Both the position numbers and the translations under genes were made by a program. Under the pieces are notes generated by a model that was not told where the DNA came from, made no database searches, and was given only the letters and a program-made list of their open reading frames with translations. A stretch of DNA of 13,360 bases from DATATB01 sp036268995. Its GTDB lineage: Bacteria; Planctomycetota; Planctomycetia; Pirellulales; PNKZ01. Below, piece after piece: positions 1 to 6,672 of this stretch. The stretch covers positions 1 to 13,360 of the forward strand of contig DATATB010000049.1 in NCBI GenBank assembly GCA_036268995.1, written 5' to 3'. The first letter of the stretch is position 1, and each line of letters opens with the position of its first letter.

Positions 1-174
1 CGGCCAACGGCAAACGTGCCAAAACTTCCCGCTCAAAATCGTTCATACTTCATCGATTCCCAAGCATGTGCTGCCCTAACCCATGCTAGAAAACCAATTA
101 GCCACTCGCTAGCTTGTTCACAGCAGTGGCCTCGCCCTCCCATTACGCGAATCATTCTTCGGAGACTCTCAGCC
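1..174. other. Upstream non-coding stretch before sixA
   Basis: No convincing gene is visible here. An open frame runs in from position 16 into the SixA reading frame, but the peptide it would add has no SixA character, and a ribosome binding site sits next to the internal ATG at 175. A 6-base inverted repeat, AGCATG (63-68) and CATGCT (82-87), is the only structure I noticed. The stretch presumably holds the sixA promoter, but no good -35/-10 pair stands out. Confidence 0.4.
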
Positions 175-663
175 ATGCTGCTGTACATTGTGCGACACGC
201 TTGGGCAGGCCAGCATGGCGACCCTGAATATCCCGACGATTCGCTGCGGCCGCTCACCAAGAAGGGCGAAAAACGCTTTCGCCGCGTGGCCAAGCGGCTG
301 GCCAAACGCGGCGTTGCCCCCTGCCGCGTGGCCACCAGCCCGCTGGTTCGCTGCCGGCAGACGGCCGACATCCTTATGGACCAGCTCGACGGCCAGGCCG
401 AGCTTACGGTCCTCAACGAGTTGTCGCCGGGCGCTCAACTCGACGAGCTGCTGCCTTGGACGCGGCAACAAGCGTCGGGCGACGTCGCCTGGGTGGGACA
501 CGCTCCCGATGTGAATCATTTGCTCGCCGCGCTGGTCGGCAGCGGCTCGGGCCACGCCGACATGGACAAGGGCGCAGTGGCGGCCATCGAGTTCGACGGC
601 ACGCTCGCAGCCGGTGCCGGCACGCTCCGCTGGCTGGTCACGGCCGAGGTTCTGGGCGTCTGA
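175..663 (+). CDS. sixA: SixA-like phosphohistidine phosphatase (histidine phosphatase superfamily)
   Basis: The predicted product is a 162-residue cytoplasmic protein of the histidine phosphatase (phosphoglycerate mutase-like) superfamily. It opens with MLLYIVRHAWAG, where R7-H8 is the RH motif that carries the phosphate. The second conserved arginine is probably R59 in TSPLVRCRQTAD, and the second catalytic histidine is H109 in WVGHAPD. The absence of a cap insertion and a length close to the roughly 160 residues of E. coli SixA favour SixA over the longer mutases. SixA proteins remove phosphate from histidine on phosphotransfer or PTS proteins; the substrate here is unknown. The ATG at 175 is chosen because GGAGA (161-165) lies 9 bases upstream and the protein then starts at the family's first strand. 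A longer frame from 16 is rejected. No partner kinase is adjacent, so the gene looks like a single-gene unit. Confidence 0.85.
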   Translation: MLLYIVRHAWAGQHGDPEYPDDSLRPLTKKGEKRFRRVAKRLAKRGVAPCRVATSPLVRCRQTADILMDQLDGQAELTVLNELSPGAQLDELLPWTRQQASGDVAWVGHAPDVNHLLAALVGSGSGHADMDKGAVAAIEFDGTLAAGAGTLRWLVTAEVLGV

Positions 664-666
664 CGG

Positions 667-680
667 CCCGCTAGCGCGGG
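667..680 (+). terminator. Short GC-rich hairpin after sixA, weak terminator candidate
   Basis: CCCGC (667-671) and GCGGG (676-680) form a 5-bp stem with the 4-base loop TAGC, 3 bases after the sixA stop codon. It is followed only by TTGT, not by a real T-run, so it would be a poor intrinsic terminator. It may just be a chance hairpin in GC-rich DNA. Confidence 0.3.
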
Positions 681-780
681 TTGTCGCTCGGGTGCCATCG
701 CCCTAAACTGGGGAGTAGGCACAATGTGGGCATTGCGTCGCTCCTATTCTCTGGCGACGGAGCCTCCAACTAAGGTGGTT

Positions 781-1194
781 ATGAGCGGCTTGAGCGAAGA
801 CGATCTCTACCAGGACCGGATCCTGCTCCATTACGAGGAGCCATTTCACCGCGGCCGCTGCCCTCGGGCCACGCATGCCCATGAGGACGACAACCCGCTA
901 TGCGGCGATTTCGTACACATTGACCTGGCCGTCAGCCCGGAGGGGCAAATCGACGAGGCCTGGTTCGACGGCGATGGTTGCTGCATCAGCCAGGCGGCCG
1001 CCTCGATGCTGATCGAACAAGTCCAGGGCAAGCGACTGGACGAAATCAAGAATTTTACCGCCGGCGACATGCTGGCCCTGTTCGGGGCCAAGCTGACTCC
1101 CAACCGCCAAAAATGCTGCCTGCTGCCGTGGCGCGTGCTGCAATCGGCCATGTACGCGTCGGTGGAATCCGACAATGCCGAGGATCGCCGATGA
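781..1194 (+). CDS. sufU: SufU-type Fe-S cluster assembly / sulfur-transfer protein
   Basis: This is a 137-residue protein of the NifU-N/IscU/SufU fold. In the SUF pathway SufU accepts persulfide sulfur from SufS and passes it on for Fe-S cluster assembly. The conserved ligands are visible: C41 and D43 in NPLCGD, C67 in GDGCCIS, and C112 in RQKCCLLPW. The third site has lysine, not the histidine that precedes the last cysteine of IscU, which favours SufU. Two of the three cysteine sites are doubled (CC). The spacing C67-C112 is about as short as in IscU, so the insertion I remember from B. subtilis SufU seems largely absent. The ATG at 781 is preferred: the homologous N-terminus (LYQDRILLHYEEP) follows directly and AAGG lies 5 bases upstream. 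An in-frame ATG at 724 with GGGGAG upstream would add 19 residues and cannot be excluded. Its stop codon overlaps the sufS start. Confidence 0.85.
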   Translation: MSGLSEDDLYQDRILLHYEEPFHRGRCPRATHAHEDDNPLCGDFVHIDLAVSPEGQIDEAWFDGDGCCISQAAASMLIEQVQGKRLDEIKNFTAGDMLALFGAKLTPNRQKCCLLPWRVLQSAMYASVESDNAEDRR

Positions 1195-2459
1195 CCCCTG
1201 CCACGGTTGCCACCCCTCCGGCCCGACCCCTTGATCCCGAGGTGGTACGCGCCGATTTTCCGATCCTGGCCACGCTCTTGCACGAAGGCGTGCCGCTGGT
1301 GTATCTGGACAACGCAGCCACGACGCAGCGGCCGCGGCAGGTGATCCAGGCCATCGTGGACGTGTACGAAAAGCAGTATGCCAACGTCCACCGCGGCATT
1401 CATTGGCTGAGCGACCAGAGCACCGACCTGTTCGAAAACGCCCGCGAGTGCGTGCGCCGCTTTATCAATGCCGCCGCGCGCGAGGAAATTATCTTCACGC
1501 CGGGTACAACCGAGGCCATCAACCTGGTAGCTCGCAGTTGGGGCGACGCAAACCTCCGCGCCGGCGACGAGATTCTGCTCACGGAGATGGAGCACCACGC
1601 CAATCTCGTCCCCTGGCAGCAATTGGCCGCGCGCTCCGGCGCCGTGCTGCGACATATCCCCATCACCGACGATGGGCAGTTGATGCTCGACCAATTGCCG
1701 AAGCTGCTGTCGGAAAAAACGCGGTTGGTTGCGGTCGCCGCCATTTCCAACGTGCTGGGGACGATTAATCCCGTGGGCGAGATCATCCGCCAGGCGCATG
1801 CGGCCGGAGCCCTGGTGCTGGTGGACGCCGCCCAAAGCGCGCCGCACGGCACGACCGATGTGCAGCAGCTCGGGGCCGATTTTCTAGCTTTCAGCGGGCA
1901 CAAGATGCTGGGGCCCTCGGGCGTCGGGGTGCTGTATGGCCGGCGCGAGTTGCTCGACGCCATGCCGCCGTTCTTGGGCGGCGGCAGCATGATCCGCCGC
2001 GTGCGCTTGGACTCGTTCGAACCGGCCGAATTGCCCGCCAAGTTCGAGGCCGGCACGCCGCCGATTGTCCCGGCCATTGGGCTGGGCGCCGCCATCGAGT
2101 ATCTCGAACGCCTCGGCATGCAGGCCATTCACGAACACGAGTTGCTGCTCACGCGCCGCGCTCATGAAGTGCTGGCCGATCAGCCCGGCCTCAAGTTCTT
2201 GGGACCTGCGCCCGAGCACAAGGGCGGCATCGTCAGTTTTACGGTCGAAGGCATCCATGCCCACGACATTGCACAATTGCTCGACCGCCGCGGCGTCGCG
2301 GTGCGCGCCGGCCATCATTGCGCCATGCCGCTGCACAAGCGGTTGGGCATTGGCGCCAGCGCCCGGGCCAGCTTCTATTTCTACAACACGCTGGCCGAAG
2401 TCGACCGGCTGGGCGAGGCCCTTTCGGCCGCCCGCCGCGTGCTTCGCCGTCGCTCGTGA
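1191..2459 (+). CDS. sufS: Cysteine desulfurase SufS (group II, class V aminotransferase fold)
   Basis: This 422-residue PLP enzyme converts cysteine to alanine and carries the released sulfur as a persulfide for Fe-S cluster assembly. Landmarks are YLDNAATTQRP (38-48), the cofactor contact residues EMEHHANLVPW (132-142), VDAAQSAPH (211-219), the PLP lysine K238 in FSGHKMLGPSG, and the catalytic cysteine C377 in RAGHHCAMP. This short active-site loop is typical of SufS rather than IscS/NifS. H358, in IHAHD 19 residues before C377, matches the position of the histidine that swaps a zinc ligand with SufU in B. subtilis SufS; E. coli SufS, which works with SufE, has tyrosine there as I recall. 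The start ATG at 1191 overlaps the sufU stop codon (ATGA), so the two are translationally coupled. A longer frame from 978 only reads through sufU in another frame. No sufBCD genes lie in the window. Confidence 0.93.
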   Translation: MTPATVATPPARPLDPEVVRADFPILATLLHEGVPLVYLDNAATTQRPRQVIQAIVDVYEKQYANVHRGIHWLSDQSTDLFENARECVRRFINAAAREEIIFTPGTTEAINLVARSWGDANLRAGDEILLTEMEHHANLVPWQQLAARSGAVLRHIPITDDGQLMLDQLPKLLSEKTRLVAVAAISNVLGTINPVGEIIRQAHAAGALVLVDAAQSAPHGTTDVQQLGADFLAFSGHKMLGPSGVGVLYGRRELLDAMPPFLGGGSMIRRVRLDSFEPAELPAKFEAGTPPIVPAIGLGAAIEYLERLGMQAIHEHELLLTRRAHEVLADQPGLKFLGPAPEHKGGIVSFTVEGIHAHDIAQLLDRRGVAVRAGHHCAMPLHKRLGIGASARASFYFYNTLAEVDRLGEALSAARRVLRRRS

Positions 2460-2485
2460 CGCCCCCGTAAACTGGCGCGACCATC

Positions 2486-4315
2486 ATGCTCTTCTCCGCC
2501 CCTCGCCCGCTGTCTGCAATCCTGGCCATCGTTGTCGGCCTAATGCTGGGCGGACCGGTCTTAGCTGCACCGACCGCATCCGACCAGTTGCGTGAGCTGC
2601 TGGCGGCGGATTGGGATTTCGAAATGCATTGGGACCCGCTCTGGGCCACGCACGTCGGCGATCACCGCTTCGACGACCGCTTGCCCGACCGCGGGTTGCG
2701 GCAGGAGCAAGCCTACCTGGCCGAAAAGCGTCAGACGCTCGCACGCTGGCAGGCAATCGACTGGAGGCAGCTCGCGCCGCGCCAGCGGCTGGATTACGAT
2801 ACGTTCGGCATTCTGCTGAAAAACACGATCGCCGAAGAGGAATTTCAGACCTATTTGATTCCGATCACGAATCGCTCCGGCTTTCATATTTCGTTTCCTG
2901 AATTACCCGACAACGTGCCGCTGAACACCAAGCGCAACTACGAAAACTACATCGCGCGGCTGCGGGCCTTCGGCCGATATGCCGACCAGAACATCGACCT
3001 GTTGCGCGCCGGCATCGAGCGAGGCATGACCTTGCCGGCCGAAGTGCTTCGCGACTATCGCAGGCCGATCGACGCGCAGATTGTCGATGATCCGAAACAA
3101 AGTGCCCTCTACAAGCCGTTCCTCAAGTTTCCGAATGCTATCGGCACAGACGACCGGCCGCGGCTGGCGGCCGCCGCGCGCGACGCCATTCGCGGGAGCG
3201 TGGTGCCGGCCTACCAGCGGTTCCTGGCTTTCATGCGTGACGAATATGTCCCGCATGCGCGGGGTTCGATCGCCGCTTCGGCCCTGCCGCGCGGACGCGA
3301 GTTCTATCGCCATCGGGTTCGCAGCTACACGTCGCTTGATCTCTCGCCCGAGCAGGTTCACGAGCTAGGGCAGTCGGAGGTCAAGCGGATCGACGCCGAA
3401 ATGCGATCCGTAATCGGCCGCGTGGGTTTTAAAGGCGACTTTGCCGCCTTCGTGGCACAGTTGCGCAGCGATCCCAAGTTCTACGCCGACTCGCCCGAGG
3501 CGCTGCTCAAGCAAGTGGCGTGGGTCATGAAGCAGGTCGATGGCCGGCTGCCGTCGCTGTTTGGCACGCTGCCGCGCACGCCGTGCGGCATTCGGCAAGT
3601 GCCCGCCTTCATTGCTCCCAGCACGACCACGGCCTATTATCAGCAGCCGTCGGGCGACGGCACGCGGGCCGGCTTTTATTTTGTCAACACCTACGATCTC
3701 AAGAGCCGGCCGCTGTTTGAAGTCGAAGCCCTCACGTGCCACGAGGCGATTCCCGGCCATCATTTGCAGCTTGCCTTGCAGCAGGAGCGGGCCGATCTGC
3801 CCAAGTTTCGCCGCTTCGGCGACTTCACCGCCTTTATCGAAGGCTGGGGCCTGTATGCCGAACGCTTGGGGCTCGAGCTGGGGCTGTACGAAGACCCATT
3901 CAGTGATTTCGGCCGCCTCAGTTACGAAGCCTGGCGGGCGTGCCGGCTGGTGGTGGATTCGGGCATTCATTATTTTGGCTGGACGCGGCAGCAGGCGATC
4001 GACTTCATGGCCGCGCACACGGCTCTGACCATGCACAACATCCGCAGCGAAGTGGACCGCTACATCGCCTGGCCGGGCCAGGCGTTGGCGTACAAGGTTG
4101 GCGAACTGAAGTTCCGCGAACTGCGAAAGCGGGCCACCGAGCGGCTGGGCGAGCGGTTCGACGTGCGCCGCTTTCACGACGTGGTGCTGGCCGGCGGCGC
4201 CGTGCCGCTGTCGCTTTTGGAAAAGCAAGTCGACGCTTGGATCGTCGCGGAAGAAAAAACCGCGAAAACCGGCGACGCGAAACAGCCCGCAGGCAATCAG
4301 TCAGGCGGCCAGTAA
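2486..4315 (+). CDS. Secreted DUF885-family protein, predicted zinc metallopeptidase
   Basis: This 609-residue protein belongs to the DUF885 family (PF05960). Residues 1-27 form a signal peptide: a short N-region with R7, a hydrophobic core (AILAIVVGLMLGG) and a likely cut after PVLA, so it should act outside the cytoplasm. The family signature CHEAIPGHHLQ places a zinc-binding-like HExxxGHH at H419-H426, and a downstream FIEGWGLYAE supplies E452 as a possible further ligand. This arrangement is why the family is regarded as metallopeptidase-like; the substrate is not established. The length is normal for the family. The C-terminal 25 residues or so are polar and low in complexity. It starts 26 bases after sufS without a clear ribosome binding site and ends 20 bases before the OPT transporter, which suggests co-transcription and a role in peptide use. 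Confidence 0.85.
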   Translation: MLFSAPRPLSAILAIVVGLMLGGPVLAAPTASDQLRELLAADWDFEMHWDPLWATHVGDHRFDDRLPDRGLRQEQAYLAEKRQTLARWQAIDWRQLAPRQRLDYDTFGILLKNTIAEEEFQTYLIPITNRSGFHISFPELPDNVPLNTKRNYENYIARLRAFGRYADQNIDLLRAGIERGMTLPAEVLRDYRRPIDAQIVDDPKQSALYKPFLKFPNAIGTDDRPRLAAAARDAIRGSVVPAYQRFLAFMRDEYVPHARGSIAASALPRGREFYRHRVRSYTSLDLSPEQVHELGQSEVKRIDAEMRSVIGRVGFKGDFAAFVAQLRSDPKFYADSPEALLKQVAWVMKQVDGRLPSLFGTLPRTPCGIRQVPAFIAPSTTTAYYQQPSGDGTRAGFYFVNTYDLKSRPLFEVEALTCHEAIPGHHLQLALQQERADLPKFRRFGDFTAFIEGWGLYAERLGLELGLYEDPFSDFGRLSYEAWRACRLVVDSGIHYFGWTRQQAIDFMAAHTALTMHNIRSEVDRYIAWPGQALAYKVGELKFRELRKRATERLGERFDVRRFHDVVLAGGAVPLSLLEKQVDAWIVAEEKTAKTGDAKQPAGNQSGGQ

Positions 4316-4335
4316 AGTAGCACGGAACACGACGC

Positions 4336-6573
4336 ATGGCGGCACCGGTTACGACCGAAAACGATGTTCTCGAAGGCGCGGTGCAGCCGCCCGCGCATCG
4401 GCCGTTTGTGCCGGATGAGGTACACGAGCCGGAGTTCACCTGGCCGGCCGTGACGCTGGGGGCCGTGCTGGGCATCGTATTCGGCGCCTCGAGCCTGTAC
4501 CTGGTGCTCAAGGTGGGGATGACCGTTTCGGCTTCGATCCCGGTCGCCGTGTTGTCGATCACGTTGTTTCGCGTCTTCACGCGCGTGCTCGGCCTGCGCC
4601 GGGCCACGATTCTCGAAAACAACATCGTGCAGACCACCGGCTCGGCCGGTGAGTCGATCGCCTTCGGCGTCGGCGTGACGATCCCCGCCCTGATGCTGCT
4701 GGGCTTTGACATGAGCGTCGTGCGGGTGATGACCGTCGGCGTCCTGGGCGGGCTGCTCGGCATCCTGATGATGATCCCGCTTCGCCGGGCCTTTATCGTC
4801 AAGCAGCACGCCCACTTGCCGTATCCCGAAGGGACGGCGTGCGCCGAAGTGCTGATCGTCGGCGAGCGCGGCGGGGCGACTGCCCGCACGGTGTTCGCCG
4901 GCTTTGGCGTGGCGCTGGTACACAAGTTTTGTACGCAGGCGTTAAAACTCTGGAAAGACGTGGTCGACCAGCCGCTGTACACCGCCAGCGGCCAGGGGCT
5001 GAATCGCGGCGTGATCGGCGGCGAGCTTACGCCCGAGCTGCTGGGCGTCGGCTATATCATCGGCCCGCGCATCGGGGCGATCATGGTCTCCGGAGCGATC
5101 CTGGCCTACCTGGTGATGACGCCGCTGATCTACATGTTCGGCCGCTACCTGGATGCCCCGCTGCCGCCGGCGGATCGCCTGCTCGTTCGCAATATGGACG
5201 TCCGCGAGATTCGCAACGCCTATATCCTGTACATCGGCGCCGGCGCCGTGGCCACCGGCGGCATCTTGAGCATGCTGCAAGCCCTGCCACTGATTCTCGC
5301 TTCGCTCCGCTCGGGCATGCGCGATCTGATCGCGACCCGCGACGATGGTCAACCGAGCGCTCGCGTCCCCCGCACCGAGCGCGACTTGTCGCTCAAGTTC
5401 GTGCTGCTGGGTTGCGTGGGGCTGGTGATTGCACTGTCGGCCTCGCCCGAGCTGGGATTGGGTTGGTCGCTGCACGGCGTGGTCGGCGCGCTGCTGATCG
5501 TGTTTTTCGGCTTTCTGTTCGTCACGGTTTCATCGCGACTGACTGGGCAGATCGGCTCGTCGAGCAACCCGATCTCGGGCATGACCGTGGCTACGCTACT
5601 GTTGACCTGCCTGGTGTTCGTGGCCATCGGCCGCACTGGCGGCAACGCGCCGCTGACCGCGCTCTCCGTGGCCGCGGTGGTGTGCATCGCGGCTTCCAAC
5701 GGCGGCACCACGTCGCAGGATCTCAAGACCGGCTATCTGATCGGCGCCACGCCGCGTTGGCAGCAGTTGGCCATTTTGGTCGGTGCGTTGACGTCGGCCC
5801 TGGTCATCGGCCTGACGCTCTTGCTGCTGAACGAGGCCGGCACGGTCTACACCAAGCGGACCGAATTTCTGCCCGATTATCGCGTCAAGAAGGTGGAAGA
5901 ACTGACCCAGCGCGAGCACGTCGGCGGCGAGTATGCGGACACCGACCACACGTTGTACCGCGTCAAGCATTTTCGCGAAGGCGAATCGAAAGAAGTCCAG
6001 GCCGGAAAATACCTGGTCGACGACACGGGCCGGCTGCGCTACCTGGTCGATCCGGCTATCAACGGTCGCGTCGACGTGCGCGATAACGGCGACAAAGTGC
6101 CCAACAAGTTCGAAGCGCCCAAGACCAAGTTGATGGCGCTGATCATCGACGGCATTCTCAATGGCCGGCTGCCGTGGGAGCTGGTGATCATCGGGGCGCT
6201 GGTGGCCGTGGTCTTGGAACTGGCCGGCGTGCCGTCGCTGCCGTTTGCCGTGGGCGTGTACCTGCCGATCGAAACGTCGGTGCCGATCTTTATCGGCGGC
6301 GCCGTGCGCTGGGCCATTGATCGCCGGCGCGGATCTGCCATCGAGTCGGAAGGCAGTCCCGGCGTGCTGCTCAGCTCCGGCTATATTGCCGGCGGCTCGA
6401 TCGGCGGCGTGCTGATCGCCTTCCTCAGCTTTGCACCGGCCGCTTTGAGCGCCCTGGCCATCGGCAGCAAGCTGCCGGCCGCCTGGCAGTCGAGCGACTG
6501 GCCGGCGCTGGCCATGTTTATTGTCTTGATTGTCGTCCTCGGCCTCGTGGCCGGGAAACGAAGTGAAAAGTGA
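4336..6573 (+). CDS. OPT-family oligopeptide transporter with an extra soluble insert
   Basis: This 745-residue polytopic inner-membrane protein belongs to the OPT superfamily, whose prokaryotic members are thought to import short peptides with protons. A soluble N-terminus of about 35 residues precedes many hydrophobic segments. Family motifs include ENNIVQTTGSAGESIAFG (about 95-112), HLPYPEGTACAEV, SSSNPISGMT, a GGTTSQDLKTGYLIGATP stretch near 455-475, and LPFAVGVYLPIETSVPIFIGG near 635. Between about 499 and 596 lies a hydrophilic, charged insert of roughly 95 residues that contains GKYLVDDTGRLRYLVDP and is not part of the usual membrane core. The membrane core resumes at KTKLMALIIDGILNGRLPW. 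The gene sits 20 bases after the DUF885 gene with no strong ribosome binding site. Its last codons and stop lie inside the left arm of a 7-base-unit inverted repeat, so the C-terminal SEK may be repeat-derived. Confidence 0.92.
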   Translation: MAAPVTTENDVLEGAVQPPAHRPFVPDEVHEPEFTWPAVTLGAVLGIVFGASSLYLVLKVGMTVSASIPVAVLSITLFRVFTRVLGLRRATILENNIVQTTGSAGESIAFGVGVTIPALMLLGFDMSVVRVMTVGVLGGLLGILMMIPLRRAFIVKQHAHLPYPEGTACAEVLIVGERGGATARTVFAGFGVALVHKFCTQALKLWKDVVDQPLYTASGQGLNRGVIGGELTPELLGVGYIIGPRIGAIMVSGAILAYLVMTPLIYMFGRYLDAPLPPADRLLVRNMDVREIRNAYILYIGAGAVATGGILSMLQALPLILASLRSGMRDLIATRDDGQPSARVPRTERDLSLKFVLLGCVGLVIALSASPELGLGWSLHGVVGALLIVFFGFLFVTVSSRLTGQIGSSSNPISGMTVATLLLTCLVFVAIGRTGGNAPLTALSVAAVVCIAASNGGTTSQDLKTGYLIGATPRWQQLAILVGALTSALVIGLTLLLLNEAGTVYTKRTEFLPDYRVKKVEELTQREHVGGEYADTDHTLYRVKHFREGESKEVQAGKYLVDDTGRLRYLVDPAINGRVDVRDNGDKVPNKFEAPKTKLMALIIDGILNGRLPWELVIIGALVAVVLELAGVPSLPFAVGVYLPIETSVPIFIGGAVRWAIDRRRGSAIESEGSPGVLLSSGYIAGGSIGGVLIAFLSFAPAALSALAIGSKLPAAWQSSDWPALAMFIVLIVVLGLVAGKRSEK

Positions 6574-6646
6574 AAAGTGGAAAGTGAAAAATGGGGCTGC
6601 GTTAACCTTCCGTCACTTTCCACTTTTCGCTCTTCACTTTTCACTT
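6561..6646. repeat. Heptanucleotide-unit inverted repeat (large hairpin) between OPT and S46 genes
   Basis: The left arm (6561-6587, 27 bases) is a run of 7-base units: AAGTGAA, AAGTGAA, AAGTGGA, AAGTGA. The right arm (6613-6646, 34 bases), read as its complement, gives AAGTGAA, AAGTGAA, GAGCGAA, AAGTGGA, AAGTGA. The arms therefore match perfectly except that the right one has exactly one additional 7-base unit, which would bulge out. The loop is 25 bases (6588-6612). The transcript could fold into a 27-bp AU-rich stem, which may end OPT transcription or protect its 3' end, but there is no classic GC stem plus T-run. Short tandem heptamers of this kind occur in other bacteria as intergenic repeats; I cannot test copy number elsewhere in the genome. 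Confidence 0.85.
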
Positions 6647-6657
6647 AATTGCCGCAC

Positions 6658-6663
6658 GGAGGT
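6658..6663 (+). promoter_or_regulatory. Strong ribosome binding site GGAGGT of the S46 peptidase
   Basis: GGAGGT lies 9 bases before the ATG at 6673, ideal spacing, and is the best Shine-Dalgarno match among the protein genes of the operon-like plus-strand block. It decides the start: an in-frame TTG at 6649 lies upstream of the site and would put non-signal residues in front of the signal peptide. Confidence 0.8.
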
Positions 6664-6672
6664 CCTCCCGAT

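Noticed and set aside
63..87. AGCATG/CATGCT inverted repeat as a sixA operator
   Set aside because: Only 6 bases per arm with a 13-base gap, and no promoter elements nearby. It is likely chance.
16..174. N-terminal extension of the SixA frame back to position 16
   Set aside because: The extra 53 residues have no SixA character, and GGAGA is correctly spaced for the ATG at 175.
846..1847. Long minus-strand open frame across sufU and sufS
   Set aside because: It lies opposite two well-identified genes, and its translation shows no family features. Long antisense frames are common in GC-rich DNA.
3365..4228. Minus-strand open frame of 287 codons inside the DUF885 gene
   Set aside because: It is antisense to conserved DUF885 coding sequence including the HEAIPGHH motif, and no recognisable protein is seen.
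4839..6086. Plus-strand open frame of 415 codons inside the OPT gene
   Set aside because: It is a shifted frame of the transporter. The composition is arginine and alanine rich, as expected from out-of-frame reading of GC-rich codons.
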